Assembly (NCBI RefSeq): GCF_014193655.1
Contig: NZ_JACHZQ010000003.1
Location: 434,001 to 498,000 of the forward strand
Reading direction: 5' to 3'
Length of the DNA: 64,000 nucleotides
Source of the DNA: Rhizobium sp. BK313
Lineage (GTDB): Bacteria > Pseudomonadota > Alphaproteobacteria > Rhizobiales > Rhizobiaceae
This document shows positions 18,555-26,711 of this stretch, piece by piece (within the stretch, counting starts at the first letter, position 1; each line of letters starts with the position of its first letter). Both the position numbers and the translations under genes were made by a program. The notes beneath the pieces were generated by a model. That model was given only the letters and a program-made list of their open reading frames with translations. It had not been told where the DNA came from and did no database searches.

Positions 18555-19436
18555 ATGTCAGATTTCAACGCAGCCAAGTCCGGTCAATTCAAGATCGGCG
18601 GGGATCTCACAGTCAATCGCCTCGGCTTCGGCGCCATGCGCATCACCGGCTCCGGCATCTGGGGCGAGCCGGAGGATCACGACGAATCCGTCCGCACCCT
18701 CAAGCGCTTGCCGGAGCTCGGCATCGATTTCATCGATACTGCAGATTCCTACGGTCCCGATGTTTCCGAACGTCTGATCAAGGAAGCGCTGCACCCCTAT
18801 GGCAATAAAATTGTCATCGCCACCAAGGCGGGTCTGACCCGCACCGGCCCCAACGTGTGGGTTCCTGTGGGCCGTCCGGAATATCTGATCCAGCAGGCGC
18901 ATAAGAGCCTGCGCAATCTCGGTGTCGAACAGATCGATCTCTGGCAGCTTCACCGTATCGACCCCAAGGTGCCGGCAGCCGAACAGTTCGATGCCGTCAA
19001 GTCGCTGCTCGACGCCAAGATCATCCGCCATGCAGGCCTCAGCGAAGTGTCGGTTGCCGACATCGAGGCCGCTTCGAAGCATTTCAAGGTGGCGACGGTG
19101 CAGAACCGCTACAATCTCGTCGACCGCACCAGCGAAGACGTGCTCGATTATTGCGCAAAGCACAATATCGGCTTCATCCCCTGGTTCCCGCTCGCTGCCG
19201 GCGACCTCGCCAAGGAGGGTTCGCTGCTCGACATCATCGCGAAGAAGCATGGGGCTGCTCCGAGCCAGATCGCGCTCGCCTGGGTCCTGAAGCGCAGCCC
19301 GGTCATGCTGCCGATCCCCGGCACCGGCAAGGTCAAGCATCTCGAAGAGAACACGGCGGCGGTGAACATCACGCTGTCCGATGAAGAGTTCTCCGCACTG
19401 GATGCCGAAGGCAAGAAGGCATTTGCGGCTGCTTGA
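18555..19436 (+). CDS. Aldo-keto reductase
   Basis: A 293-residue (alpha/beta)8 NADPH-dependent reductase. The catalytic tetrad is visible: Asp and Tyr in DTADSYGP, Lys in ATKAGL, and His in LHRID. The C-terminal KRSPVMLPIPGTGKVKHLEEN matches the cofactor-binding region of AKR proteins of the YdbC/oxidoreductase type. AGGGACG precedes the start. It follows the SDR gene in the same direction. A strong terminator lies 26 bases after the stop. Confidence 0.9.
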   Translation: MSDFNAAKSGQFKIGGDLTVNRLGFGAMRITGSGIWGEPEDHDESVRTLKRLPELGIDFIDTADSYGPDVSERLIKEALHPYGNKIVIATKAGLTRTGPNVWVPVGRPEYLIQQAHKSLRNLGVEQIDLWQLHRIDPKVPAAEQFDAVKSLLDAKIIRHAGLSEVSVADIEAASKHFKVATVQNRYNLVDRTSEDVLDYCAKHNIGFIPWFPLAAGDLAKEGSLLDIIAKKHGAAPSQIALAWVLKRSPVMLPIPGTGKVKHLEENTAAVNITLSDEEFSALDAEGKKAFAAA

Positions 19437-19462
19437 TGGCTGCTTTGAATAGATGAATGAAT

Positions 19463-19490
19463 GGCGGCCGCTATGAAGCGGCCGCCTTTT
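19463..19490. terminator. Rho-independent terminator between the aldo-keto reductase and LysR genes
   Basis: GGCGGCCGC at 19463-19471 and GCGGCCGCC at 19478-19486 form a nine-base perfect stem with a six-base loop, followed by TTTT and, after ACG, another TTTT. It serves the plus-strand reductase operon and reaches the convergent LysR stop codon. Confidence 0.85.
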
Positions 19491-20397
19491 ACGTTTTGGT
19501 CATCTCGCGAATCAGGCTCACGAACGCCTTCAGCCCGGCCGGCACATGCCGATGTCTCGGATAATAGAGGCAAACTCCGGGAAAGGGCGGTGTCCAGTCT
19601 CCCAGCAGGTGAACGAGCCTGCCATCTGCGAGACCCGGCGCAGCGGTGCGTTCGGTCATGTAGCCGATGCCCGCCCCACCGAGCACAGCTTCCAGCATCA
19701 GCTCGGCGCTCTGCAGCGTCATCGGCCCTTGAACATCCAGGCGCATTTCCTGGCCATGGCGTTCGAATTCCCAGCGATAGACCGTTCCGCTCGGCAGGCG
19801 CAGGCGGATGCAGTCATGCGCCAGCAGGTCTTGTGGCGTCTCCGGTCGCCCGCGTCTCTCGATATAGGAAGGGGCGGCCGTGACGATCAGGCGCTCTTCG
19901 GCTTTCAGCACCACCGCGACCATATCCTGCGGCACGGCATCCAGAACGCGAATACCCGCGTCGCAACCATCCGCTACGATATCAATCATTCTGCCTTCGG
20001 TGACGATATCGACATGCACATCGGGATAGCGCCGGTGAAACTGCAATATGAAGGGCATCAACAGCCCGCGCGCAGCACCTTCCGAGGTATTGATGCGAAA
20101 TGTTCCAGTCGGTGTGGCGCGGAACTGATTGACGGCCTCCATCGCCTCGGAAATCTCGCGCAAAGCCGGATTGATCCTGCTCAGGAATTCTTCGCCCGCC
20201 TCCGTCAATGAGACGCTACGGGTAGTCCGGTTGAAAAGCTTGACACCCATGCGCGTTTCCAGCGTTGCGATCGCATGGCTGAGCGCGGACGCCGACATGC
20301 CGAGCTCGCGGGCGGCGATACGAAAATTCCTCGCGGCGGCCACCGCAGCGACCGCATTGAGCTCGACAAGCCCGGCCTTCTGCGCCGCTTTTCTCAT
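19489..20397 (-). CDS. LysR-family transcriptional regulator
   Basis: A 302-residue LysR protein. The start MRKAAQKAGLVELNA places the helix-turn-helix at residues 20-65 (RIAARELGMSASALSHAIATLE). It shares the phrase FNRTTRSVSLTEAG with the LysR gene at 16615-17544, indicating a common branch or a local duplication. The gene diverges from an SDR gene 110 bases away. An extra 21 codons upstream are possible but lie outside the family start. Confidence 0.87.
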   Translation of the reverse strand: MRKAAQKAGLVELNAVAAVAAARNFRIAARELGMSASALSHAIATLETRMGVKLFNRTTRSVSLTEAGEEFLSRINPALREISEAMEAVNQFRATPTGTFRINTSEGAARGLLMPFILQFHRRYPDVHVDIVTEGRMIDIVADGCDAGIRVLDAVPQDMVAVVLKAEERLIVTAAPSYIERRGRPETPQDLLAHDCIRLRLPSGTVYRWEFERHGQEMRLDVQGPMTLQSAELMLEAVLGGAGIGYMTERTAAPGLADGRLVHLLGDWTPPFPGVCLYYPRHRHVPAGLKAFVSLIREMTKT

Positions 20398-20507
20398 TGT
20401 ACGATTTCTCTCATCTCTCCATGCAAAAATATGCCGATTATTCGAATAGTTCCAGCCCACTATCTCTTGTCCGCAAAGCGAATCCTCAGCTTATAAAGGG
20501 CAAGACA

Positions 20508-21341
20508 ATGACTAAAACCATTCTCATCACCGGCGCTTCGTCGGGCATCGGCAAGGCATCGGCCAAACTCTTCCATGAAAAAGGCTGGAACGTCGTCGCC
20601 ACCATGCGTTCGCCAGACGAGGAAACAGAGTTGACCACGCTCGGCAATATACTGGTCGTCAGGCTCGATGTTTCCGATCATGACAGCATCGCGGCTGCAC
20701 TCGCCGCTGGCATCGACCGCTTTGGCAGGATCGATGCGCTGGTCAACAATGCCGGCCATGGTCAATACGGCGTCTTCGAAGCCGTGCCGCCGGAAAAGAT
20801 CAAGCAGCAGTTCGACGTCAATGTCTTTGGCGTCATGGATGTCACTCGCGCCATCCTGCCGCATTTCCGCGCCAACAAATCGGGCATGATCGTCAATGTC
20901 AGCTCCGGTGCCGGCCTGTTCACCCTGCCGATGATCTCGCTATATTGCGCCAGCAAATTTGCGTTGGAAGGCTTCACCGAAGCGCTCTCCTATGAACTGC
21001 TGGACCTGAATATCGGCGTCAAACTGGTGATCCCGCATGGCGGGGTCAGCGCGACGAGCTTCAACGAGCGCTCTGCTCAGGATGCTGCTGTTGCGGAAGC
21101 CCCTGCCGACTACGCGCCTTTCATGGCCAATGCAGCAAAGGCTTTCGCGGGAATGAGCGCCACTCGTACGATGTCCTCGGCCGATGTCGCCGCCGTCATC
21201 TACGAATCAGTGACCGACAACAGCAGTCGCCTACGCTATCTCATCGGCGATGATGCCCGCGGATTCGTCAGGGCGCGTCGTGAAATGACGGATCACGATT
21301 ATGTGAATTTCATGCGTTCGCATTTTACGGCTGTAAAATAG
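20508..21341 (+). CDS. Short-chain dehydrogenase/reductase
   Basis: A 277-residue SDR with TGASSGIG at residues 8-15, NNAGHG near 83, a VSSGAG strand and the LYCASK active site near 150. The sequence around VNVFGVMDVTRAILPHFRANK resembles the SDR at 17678-18526, so the two LysR/SDR pairs may be paralogous modules. AAAGGG lies upstream of the ATG. The substrate is unknown, though such genes are often induced by aldehydes or quinones. The small-RNA locus begins about 130 bases downstream. Confidence 0.86.
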   Translation: MTKTILITGASSGIGKASAKLFHEKGWNVVATMRSPDEETELTTLGNILVVRLDVSDHDSIAAALAAGIDRFGRIDALVNNAGHGQYGVFEAVPPEKIKQQFDVNVFGVMDVTRAILPHFRANKSGMIVNVSSGAGLFTLPMISLYCASKFALEGFTEALSYELLDLNIGVKLVIPHGGVSATSFNERSAQDAAVAEAPADYAPFMANAAKAFAGMSATRTMSSADVAAVIYESVTDNSSRLRYLIGDDARGFVRARREMTDHDYVNFMRSHFTAVK

Positions 21342-21437
21342 GCGTCGAAATGCTGGAAATGCAGGTGATATGCGGGATTTCCGGTCTATGCAGATAAAAG
21401 CTTTGCGTCTGATGCATTGCTGCATTGCGAAAGCCGG

Positions 21438-21466
21438 TCTGTTAATGCCTGTCTCGCAGTTATATC
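21438..21466 (+). promoter_or_regulatory. Weak candidate promoter of the small RNA
   Basis: TATATC at 21461-21466 is a plausible -10 element, with CTGTTA 17 bases upstream as a poor -35. Initiation near 21473 would yield a transcript that begins at the first hairpin. The -35 match is weak, so an activator or another sigma factor may be needed. Confidence 0.35.
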
Positions 21467-21472
21467 TACTCC

Positions 21473-21597
21473 CTCGAAGGCAGCGCACCTCCTCCTCCCA
21501 GCGCTCCTTCATAGATTGGCAACACTCCTCCTCCTCCCAGTTGCCAATCCGGATCAAGAGCCCGATGCACCCTCCTCCCGCATCGGGCTCTTTTTAT
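21473..21597 (+). ncRNA. Small RNA with three anti-Shine-Dalgarno hairpin loops (alpha-r14 / NfeR1-like)
   Basis: Three consecutive hairpins each present a CCTCCTCCC-containing loop. The first has stem GAAGG(c)AGCGC / GCGCTCCTTC (21476-21510), the second GATTGGCAAC / GTTGCCAATC (21514-21549), and the third is a 13-base stem AAGAGCCCGATGC / GCATCGGGCTCTT (21556-21592) ending in T5, so it is also the terminator. The layout, about 123 bases, and the loop motif match the alpha-r14 family (Smr14C2/NfeR1 in S. meliloti) and resemble CcsR/cuckoo RNAs of Rhodobacter. Such loops pair with GGAGG ribosome binding sites of mRNAs, usually with Hfq. No small protein gene precedes it. Confidence 0.9.
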
Positions 21598-21790
21598 TTC
21601 TCCTATCTCCCCAGAGCTCTTGTCGGCTATCAACTGTGTCGTTGATTCCAACTCACCGTTGCACCTTTGCCTCGCTGCCATGAATTAGCGCTACATCACG
21701 TTGCGAAGCTGGCGAACGTTGCTTGCACCATAACCTTCCATGCGTATGTTGACGACGACATTGAAGCTGCGATGAAGAGGGTTGGCGCGG

Positions 21791-23095
21791 ATGCAGCGCA
21801 TGGAAGTTGCTGGCCAACGGGGGAAGGCCTTCTTCCGAGCCATTGCTGTTATCGCAGCGCTATCCTTGACGGCCTGCGGCGGCCGTCCGATCGGTGTCAT
21901 GCAGCCGGTCGCCGAAAATGTTCCGGGCACCTCCAAGGTCGATCTGCTGGTCGCGACAACCCGTCTGCCGGACAAGGACCCGGCGATCCTCTTTTCCGGA
22001 GAGCGCGGTCCTGGTTTGAAGGTGGATGCCGTCAGCGTGTCGATTCCGCCAGAGGCCAATCGCAAGGTCGGTCAGGTTCAGTGGCCGAGCCGGTTGCCTG
22101 GCGATCCCTTAAAGAATTTCGTCACGACATCCGTCCAGCCGTCGATGGGCCCCGCCGACAATCAAGCATGGCTGCGCACACATCTGCCGAAAAACAAGCG
22201 TGTGCTGATCTTCGTGCATGGGTTTAACAATCGCTATGAGGATTCGGTCTATCGCTTTGCGCAGATTGTCCACGATTCCCATGCCGACGTCGCGCCGGTC
22301 GTTTTCACCTGGCCGTCGCGCGCCAGCGTCTTCGACTATGCGTACGACAAGGAAAGCGCCAACTATTCACGCGATGCGCTGGAAGAGCTGCTGCGCCGCG
22401 CCGCCTCGAATCCCTCTGTCGGCGATATCACCGTCATGGCTCACTCCATGGGCACCTGGCTCGCTGTCGAAGCTTTGAGGCAGATGGCGATCCGCGACGG
22501 CCGTGTCGCGCCGAAGATCAAGAACGTCATCCTCGCGTCTCCCGACCTCGACGTCGATGTCTTCGGCCAGCAGTTCGCAGCGCTCGGCAAGGACAAGCCG
22601 CATTTCACCCTGTTCGTCTCACGCGACGACCGGGCGCTGTCGCTGTCGCGCCGCATTTCCGGCAATGTCGATCGACTTGGCCAGATCGATCCGACCGCCG
22701 AGCCCTATCGCAGCGAGTTGGAAAAGCAGGGTATCACCGTGCTCGATCTCACCAAGCTTAAGACCGGCGACCGACTGAACCACGGCAAATTCGCCGAGAG
22801 CCCGGAAGTGGTCAAGCTGATTGGCGACCGCCTGATCGAGGGCCAGACGATCACCGATTCCGATGTCGGCATCGGCGAAGCAGTCGGCGCAGTCGCCATC
22901 GGTGCGGCGCAGACGGTCGGCAACGCGGCGAGTGTCGCCGTCAGTGCGCCGATCGCCATCTTCGATCCGCGCACGCGCCAGAATTACGGGGAGCAGCTCC
23001 GCCGTCTCGGCGCATCCGCCGGCAATACCGTCGGCTCCGTTGGCGATAGCGCTGAGACGACCGGCAGCAGCGTCGGGGCTGCGGTCGGCCAGTAG
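21791..23095 (+). CDS. Lipoprotein alpha/beta hydrolase of the DUF900 family
   Basis: A 434-residue protein with a lipobox LTAC after a hydrophobic N terminus, so Cys near residue 30 is probably lipidated. The hydrolase fold shows FVHGFNN near residue 143 (oxyanion region) and AHSMG near 222 carrying the nucleophilic Ser. The C-terminal 80 residues are rich in Gly, Ala and Ser and may be disordered. The ATG at 21791 follows GAAGAGGG; TTG at 21782 and ATG at 21800 are alternatives. DUF900 proteins are predicted esterases of unknown substrate. No obvious operon partner is present. Confidence 0.82.
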   Translation: MQRMEVAGQRGKAFFRAIAVIAALSLTACGGRPIGVMQPVAENVPGTSKVDLLVATTRLPDKDPAILFSGERGPGLKVDAVSVSIPPEANRKVGQVQWPSRLPGDPLKNFVTTSVQPSMGPADNQAWLRTHLPKNKRVLIFVHGFNNRYEDSVYRFAQIVHDSHADVAPVVFTWPSRASVFDYAYDKESANYSRDALEELLRRAASNPSVGDITVMAHSMGTWLAVEALRQMAIRDGRVAPKIKNVILASPDLDVDVFGQQFAALGKDKPHFTLFVSRDDRALSLSRRISGNVDRLGQIDPTAEPYRSELEKQGITVLDLTKLKTGDRLNHGKFAESPEVVKLIGDRLIEGQTITDSDVGIGEAVGAVAIGAAQTVGNAASVAVSAPIAIFDPRTRQNYGEQLRRLGASAGNTVGSVGDSAETTGSSVGAAVGQ

Positions 23096-23229
23096 ATCGT
23101 TGCTGAGAGCTCCGCAAAAAAGATCGTAGCCAGTCAAATCGATCTGATATATCACAGAGTCGGTCTGTCGGACCGGGCCGTTCCAGGAGTGGTCCGCGGC
23201 GGTACGGTGCTCTGCGGGTGGGTTTGAGG

Positions 23230-24477
23230 ATGGACGAAAGTAAGCGGACGGTCATCGTTGTCGGCGCCGGTATTATTGGCGCGGCGATCGCCTTCGAATT
23301 GCAGCGGCGCGGACGACAGGTGACGTTGGTGGACAAAGGCGAGCCGGGTGAGGGCGCCTCCTTCGGCAATATGGCGAGCATCGCACTCGATTTCGCCGCC
23401 AATTCCGGCCCGTCCACCTGGCGCAGGATTCCAGGCTGGCTGCTGGACCCGGAAGGCCCAGTTTGGCTGAGGCCTTCCTATGCGCCGAAAATGCTGCCCT
23501 GGTTCCTGCGTTTCATCGCCGCCGGCCGGCCCTCTCGGCTGCGAGAGATCGAAAATGCCGGCATGAGCCTTTCCCGCCATGCACTCGGCGATTTCAGGAC
23601 GATGCTCGACGCCATCGGCGCGCCCGACCTGATGACGGAGGAGGGTTGCCTTGCCATTTACGAGACCGAATCCGAGTTTACCGGCGACCGCGCCCATATC
23701 GACCTGATGCAGCGCTATGGTTTCGAGCACAAGGTTCTCTCCGGCGCGGAAATCCGCGACTACGAGCCGGCGCTGTCGCCGAAAATTGCCAAGGCGGTTC
23801 TGCTGCCGGACAACAAGTCGATCCGCAGCCCCTATCAGCTTGTCCTCAAGCTGGTGGACGCCGCAAAGGCTCTCGGCGCTACCTTTGCCTCCGGCGCGGT
23901 CCGGACCGTAGAGCGTCAGGCAAATGGCGACATGGCCGTGGTTTTCGAAGACGGAAGGCGGCTGGAGGCCAATGATGTCGTGCTCGCGGCCGGCGTCCGC
24001 ACGCGCTTCATCGCCTCCGCGCTTGGCGAGCCGATCCCGCTTGAGACCGAGCGCGGCTATCACACGCAGATCATGAAACCCGGCATTACCATGCGCTATT
24101 CGATCATCTGGCCGCATCGCGCCTTCATGATGACCCCAACGGCCGGCGGCATTCGCGTCGGCGGCAATGTCGAATTGGCCGGCCTCGATGCGCCCCCGGA
24201 CTTCCGCCGCCCGCGCATCCTCGTCCGTCACGCGCAGCGGGCGCTTCCCGGTCTGCAGGTGGAAGACGCCAAGGACTGGATGGGCCACCGCCCGGCGCTG
24301 CCCGACACGATCCCGATCATCTCGCCGTCCTCACGTGTTCCCGGCGTCTGGTACGCGACTGGCCACGGCCATCTGGGGCTGACTTTTTCCGCGACGACAG
24401 CAAGGTTGATGGTCGATATGATGAGCGGCGTCACGCCCGAAGTCGACATGACCCCGTTCCGCATTAATCGCTATTAG
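23230..24477 (+). CDS. FAD-dependent D-amino acid oxidase/dehydrogenase (DadA/HypO-like)
   Basis: A 415-residue flavoprotein. The dinucleotide-binding motif VVGAGIIGAAIAFELQRRG lies near residues 9-27, and the C terminus has GHGHLGLTFSATTARLM, the FAD-contacting segment of DadA-type enzymes. The GTG at 23218 is an alternative start. The gene opens a three-gene unit (spacings of 10 and 14 bases) with an SDR and a proline-racemase-family enzyme, so D-hydroxyproline or a related cyclic amino acid is the likely substrate. Confidence 0.82.
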   Translation: MDESKRTVIVVGAGIIGAAIAFELQRRGRQVTLVDKGEPGEGASFGNMASIALDFAANSGPSTWRRIPGWLLDPEGPVWLRPSYAPKMLPWFLRFIAAGRPSRLREIENAGMSLSRHALGDFRTMLDAIGAPDLMTEEGCLAIYETESEFTGDRAHIDLMQRYGFEHKVLSGAEIRDYEPALSPKIAKAVLLPDNKSIRSPYQLVLKLVDAAKALGATFASGAVRTVERQANGDMAVVFEDGRRLEANDVVLAAGVRTRFIASALGEPIPLETERGYHTQIMKPGITMRYSIIWPHRAFMMTPTAGGIRVGGNVELAGLDAPPDFRRPRILVRHAQRALPGLQVEDAKDWMGHRPALPDTIPIISPSSRVPGVWYATGHGHLGLTFSATTARLMVDMMSGVTPEVDMTPFRINRY

Positions 24478-24487
24478 GAGGAAACAG

Positions 24488-25198
24488 ATGTCAGAAACCG
24501 TAAAGCCCGTTGCGCTGATCACCGGCGGAGGCCGCGGCATGGGCGAAGCGATCGCTCGCGAACTCTCGGCCAATGGCTATCGTCTGGCGCTGATGTCGCC
24601 CTCCGAAAGTTGCGAAAAGCTGGCCTCTGAACTCGGCGGTGTCGCTTCCCGCGGTGTCGCCGAAAAGGCGGAGGATATCCAGGCGATCTTCGACCTGACG
24701 ATGAAGAGCTACGGCCGCATTGACGCCGTGGTCAACCATACAGGCCATCCGCCGAAGGGTGATCTGCTCGACATCTCGGACGAGAGCTGGACGCTCGGAT
24801 CCGACATGATGATCCTGTCGCTGGTGCGCATGGCAAGGCTGGTGACACCGGTCATGCTGAAGCAGGGCAAGGGCGCTTTCGTCAATATCACGACCTTTGC
24901 GGCCTACGAGCCGTCCCTAATTTTCCCGGTCTCCTGCACCTACCGCGCCGCGGCCGGCGCATTCACAAAGCTCTATTCGGATCGTTATGCTGCCGACAAT
25001 ATCCGCATGAACTGCATCCTGCCTGGCTATATCGACAGCCTGAACCATAAACCGGAAACCGCCGACAAGGTGCCGATGAAGCGTATCGGCCTGGTGAGCG
25101 AGATCGCCAAGACCGCGGCGTTCCTGCTCTCCGACGGCGCCGGCTATATCACCGGCCAGAATATCCGCGTCGACGGCGGCATCACCCGTCACGTCTGA
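24488..25198 (+). CDS. SDR-family protein with an altered active site, hydroxyproline-type cassette
   Basis: A 236-residue SDR. It has the cofactor motif TGGGRGMG at residues 13-20, but the usual NNAG is NHTG, the catalytic Ser strand reads NITTFAA, and the YxxxK motif is YRAAA, so the catalytic Lys is missing. The C terminus retains TGQNIRVDGG. It may use a different mechanism or be a binding partner. It starts ten bases after the FAD oxidase gene, with AGGAGGAAAC as ribosome binding site. From context it may handle a pyrroline or hydroxyproline derivative. Confidence 0.78.
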   Translation: MSETVKPVALITGGGRGMGEAIARELSANGYRLALMSPSESCEKLASELGGVASRGVAEKAEDIQAIFDLTMKSYGRIDAVVNHTGHPPKGDLLDISDESWTLGSDMMILSLVRMARLVTPVMLKQGKGAFVNITTFAAYEPSLIFPVSCTYRAAAGAFTKLYSDRYAADNIRMNCILPGYIDSLNHKPETADKVPMKRIGLVSEIAKTAAFLLSDGAGYITGQNIRVDGGITRHV

Positions 25199-25212
25199 TT
25201 GGAGTTATCGAC

Positions 25213-26250
25213 ATGAGATGGAAGCGCACGATCCAGCTGCTGGACGTTCATTGCGAAGGTGAAATCGGCAAGGTCGCGATCGGCGGCGTCCCGAAAATCC
25301 CCGGCAATACAATCGCCGAGCAGCTGCACTGGCTCAACACCGATCCGAAAGGCGAAGAGCTGCGCCGCTTCCTGGTGCTGGAACCGCGCGGCGCGCCGAT
25401 CGGCTCCGTCAACCTGCTGCTCCCAGCCAAACATCCCGATGCCGATGCCGGCTTCATCATCCTGCAGCCGGATCAGGCGCATGCGAGCTCCGGTTCCAAT
25501 TCCATCTGCGTGACGACGGCTCTGCTCGAATCCGGCATCGTCGAGATGAAGGAGCCGGAAACGGTGGTCACGCTCGACACCGCCGCCGGCCTGGTGCGGG
25601 CGACCGCTACCTGCCGCGACGGCCGCTGCGAGAAGGTCCGGCTCACCATGGTTCCGTCCTTCGTGCATGAACTGGATGTGCAGATCGACACGCCGCATTG
25701 GGGCAAGATCAAGCTCGATCTCTGCTATGGCGGCATTTTCTACGCCCTGGTCGATGTCGGCCAGATCAACCTGACGATCGAAAAGGCCAACGCCGCTTCG
25801 CTCGTCCAGGCCGGCATGATCCTGAAGGACCTGATCAATCGCACCATTCCTGTGGTCCATCCGGAAATCCCGGCAATCTCCGGTGTCGCCTATGTGATGT
25901 TCCGGGATGTCGATGCCGATGGCGCCATCCGTACCTGCACGACGATGTGGCCCGGTCGCGTCGACCGTTCGCCCTGCGGCACCGGCAATTCCGCCAATCT
26001 GGCTACGCTGCATGCCCGCGGCAAAGCCAAGGTCGGTGATGTCTTCAAGTCCCGCTCGATCATCGGCTCTGAATTCGAGGTCGGCCTGCAGGCGGTGACG
26101 GAAGTTGCCGGCAAACCCGCGATCATCCCCACCATCACCGGCCGCGGCTTCACCTTCGGCCTGTCGCAAGTGGCGCTCGATCCCTTTGATCCGATGGGGA
26201 ATGGTTTTGCCCTGACGGATGTCTGGGGACCATCGGCCGGGGATATCTGA
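25213..26250 (+). CDS. Proline racemase family enzyme (hydroxyproline epimerase / 3-hydroxyproline dehydratase)
   Basis: A 345-residue member of the proline racemase superfamily. The first catalytic position, normally Cys in MCGH, is Ser93 in SSGSN, while the second is Cys255 in DRSPCGTGNSA. Ser/Cys versions have been reported as bifunctional 4-hydroxyproline epimerases and trans-3-hydroxy-L-proline dehydratases; Cys/Cys forms are racemases or epimerases. ATTGGAG precedes the start. It is the last gene of the cassette with the DadA-like oxidase and the SDR. No transporter or further hypD/hypH-type gene is present in the window. Confidence 0.85.
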   Translation: MRWKRTIQLLDVHCEGEIGKVAIGGVPKIPGNTIAEQLHWLNTDPKGEELRRFLVLEPRGAPIGSVNLLLPAKHPDADAGFIILQPDQAHASSGSNSICVTTALLESGIVEMKEPETVVTLDTAAGLVRATATCRDGRCEKVRLTMVPSFVHELDVQIDTPHWGKIKLDLCYGGIFYALVDVGQINLTIEKANAASLVQAGMILKDLINRTIPVVHPEIPAISGVAYVMFRDVDADGAIRTCTTMWPGRVDRSPCGTGNSANLATLHARGKAKVGDVFKSRSIIGSEFEVGLQAVTEVAGKPAIIPTITGRGFTFGLSQVALDPFDPMGNGFALTDVWGPSAGDI

Positions 26251-26264
26251 GATTCTTGCTCCGA

Positions 26265-26711
26265 CTAGGCGCGAACGCGGCTATCCGGATAAATCACGCC
26301 CTTGCGCAAAATGATGTTGCCATAGAGCCGCCGCTCGCTGGTTTGGACGAGCGCGTGGGCCTTTTTGACGCGCTCATAAAATTCGGCTGGGAGCAGCGGC
26401 ACGACCTTTATGTCGGGCACATGCCGCGCACAAACTTCGCTCATCTCCCGATGCACCGGATCGATGGCGTCGCGGTCCTGCTTCACGGTCGCGCGAAAAA
26501 TCGCTTGTGGCACGAAATCGTCGATTGGCAAGACGCTGAGTACGGCATCGAGCACCGCTACGACGCCGTGGCCGTCGAGGCGGATGAGGCGGCGGGCATG
26601 TTCGAGACCCGGATAATTGCCGTCGACGAGGGCGATTTCATCGCCGTGGCCCATGGCGCGCAATGTCGCCAGCAGCTCGGGGCTCAGCAGCGGGTCAATG
26701 CCCTTCAGCAT
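26265..26711 (-). CDS. RbsD/FucU-family sugar mutarotase
   Basis: A 148-residue protein with the family signature MGHGDEIALVDGNYPG near residue 20 and the C-terminal YGNIILRKGV, close to FucU/RbsD. These enzymes interconvert sugar anomers or ring forms (fucose, ribose) for uptake or phosphorylation. It overlaps the end of the ROK regulator gene by 17 bases, so the two are one transcript. The position next to the fructose transporter suggests a sugar substrate handled by FrcBCA. The exact sugar is not evident. Confidence 0.87.
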   Translation of the reverse strand: MLKGIDPLLSPELLATLRAMGHGDEIALVDGNYPGLEHARRLIRLDGHGVVAVLDAVLSVLPIDDFVPQAIFRATVKQDRDAIDPVHREMSEVCARHVPDIKVVPLLPAEFYERVKKAHALVQTSERRLYGNIILRKGVIYPDSRVRA

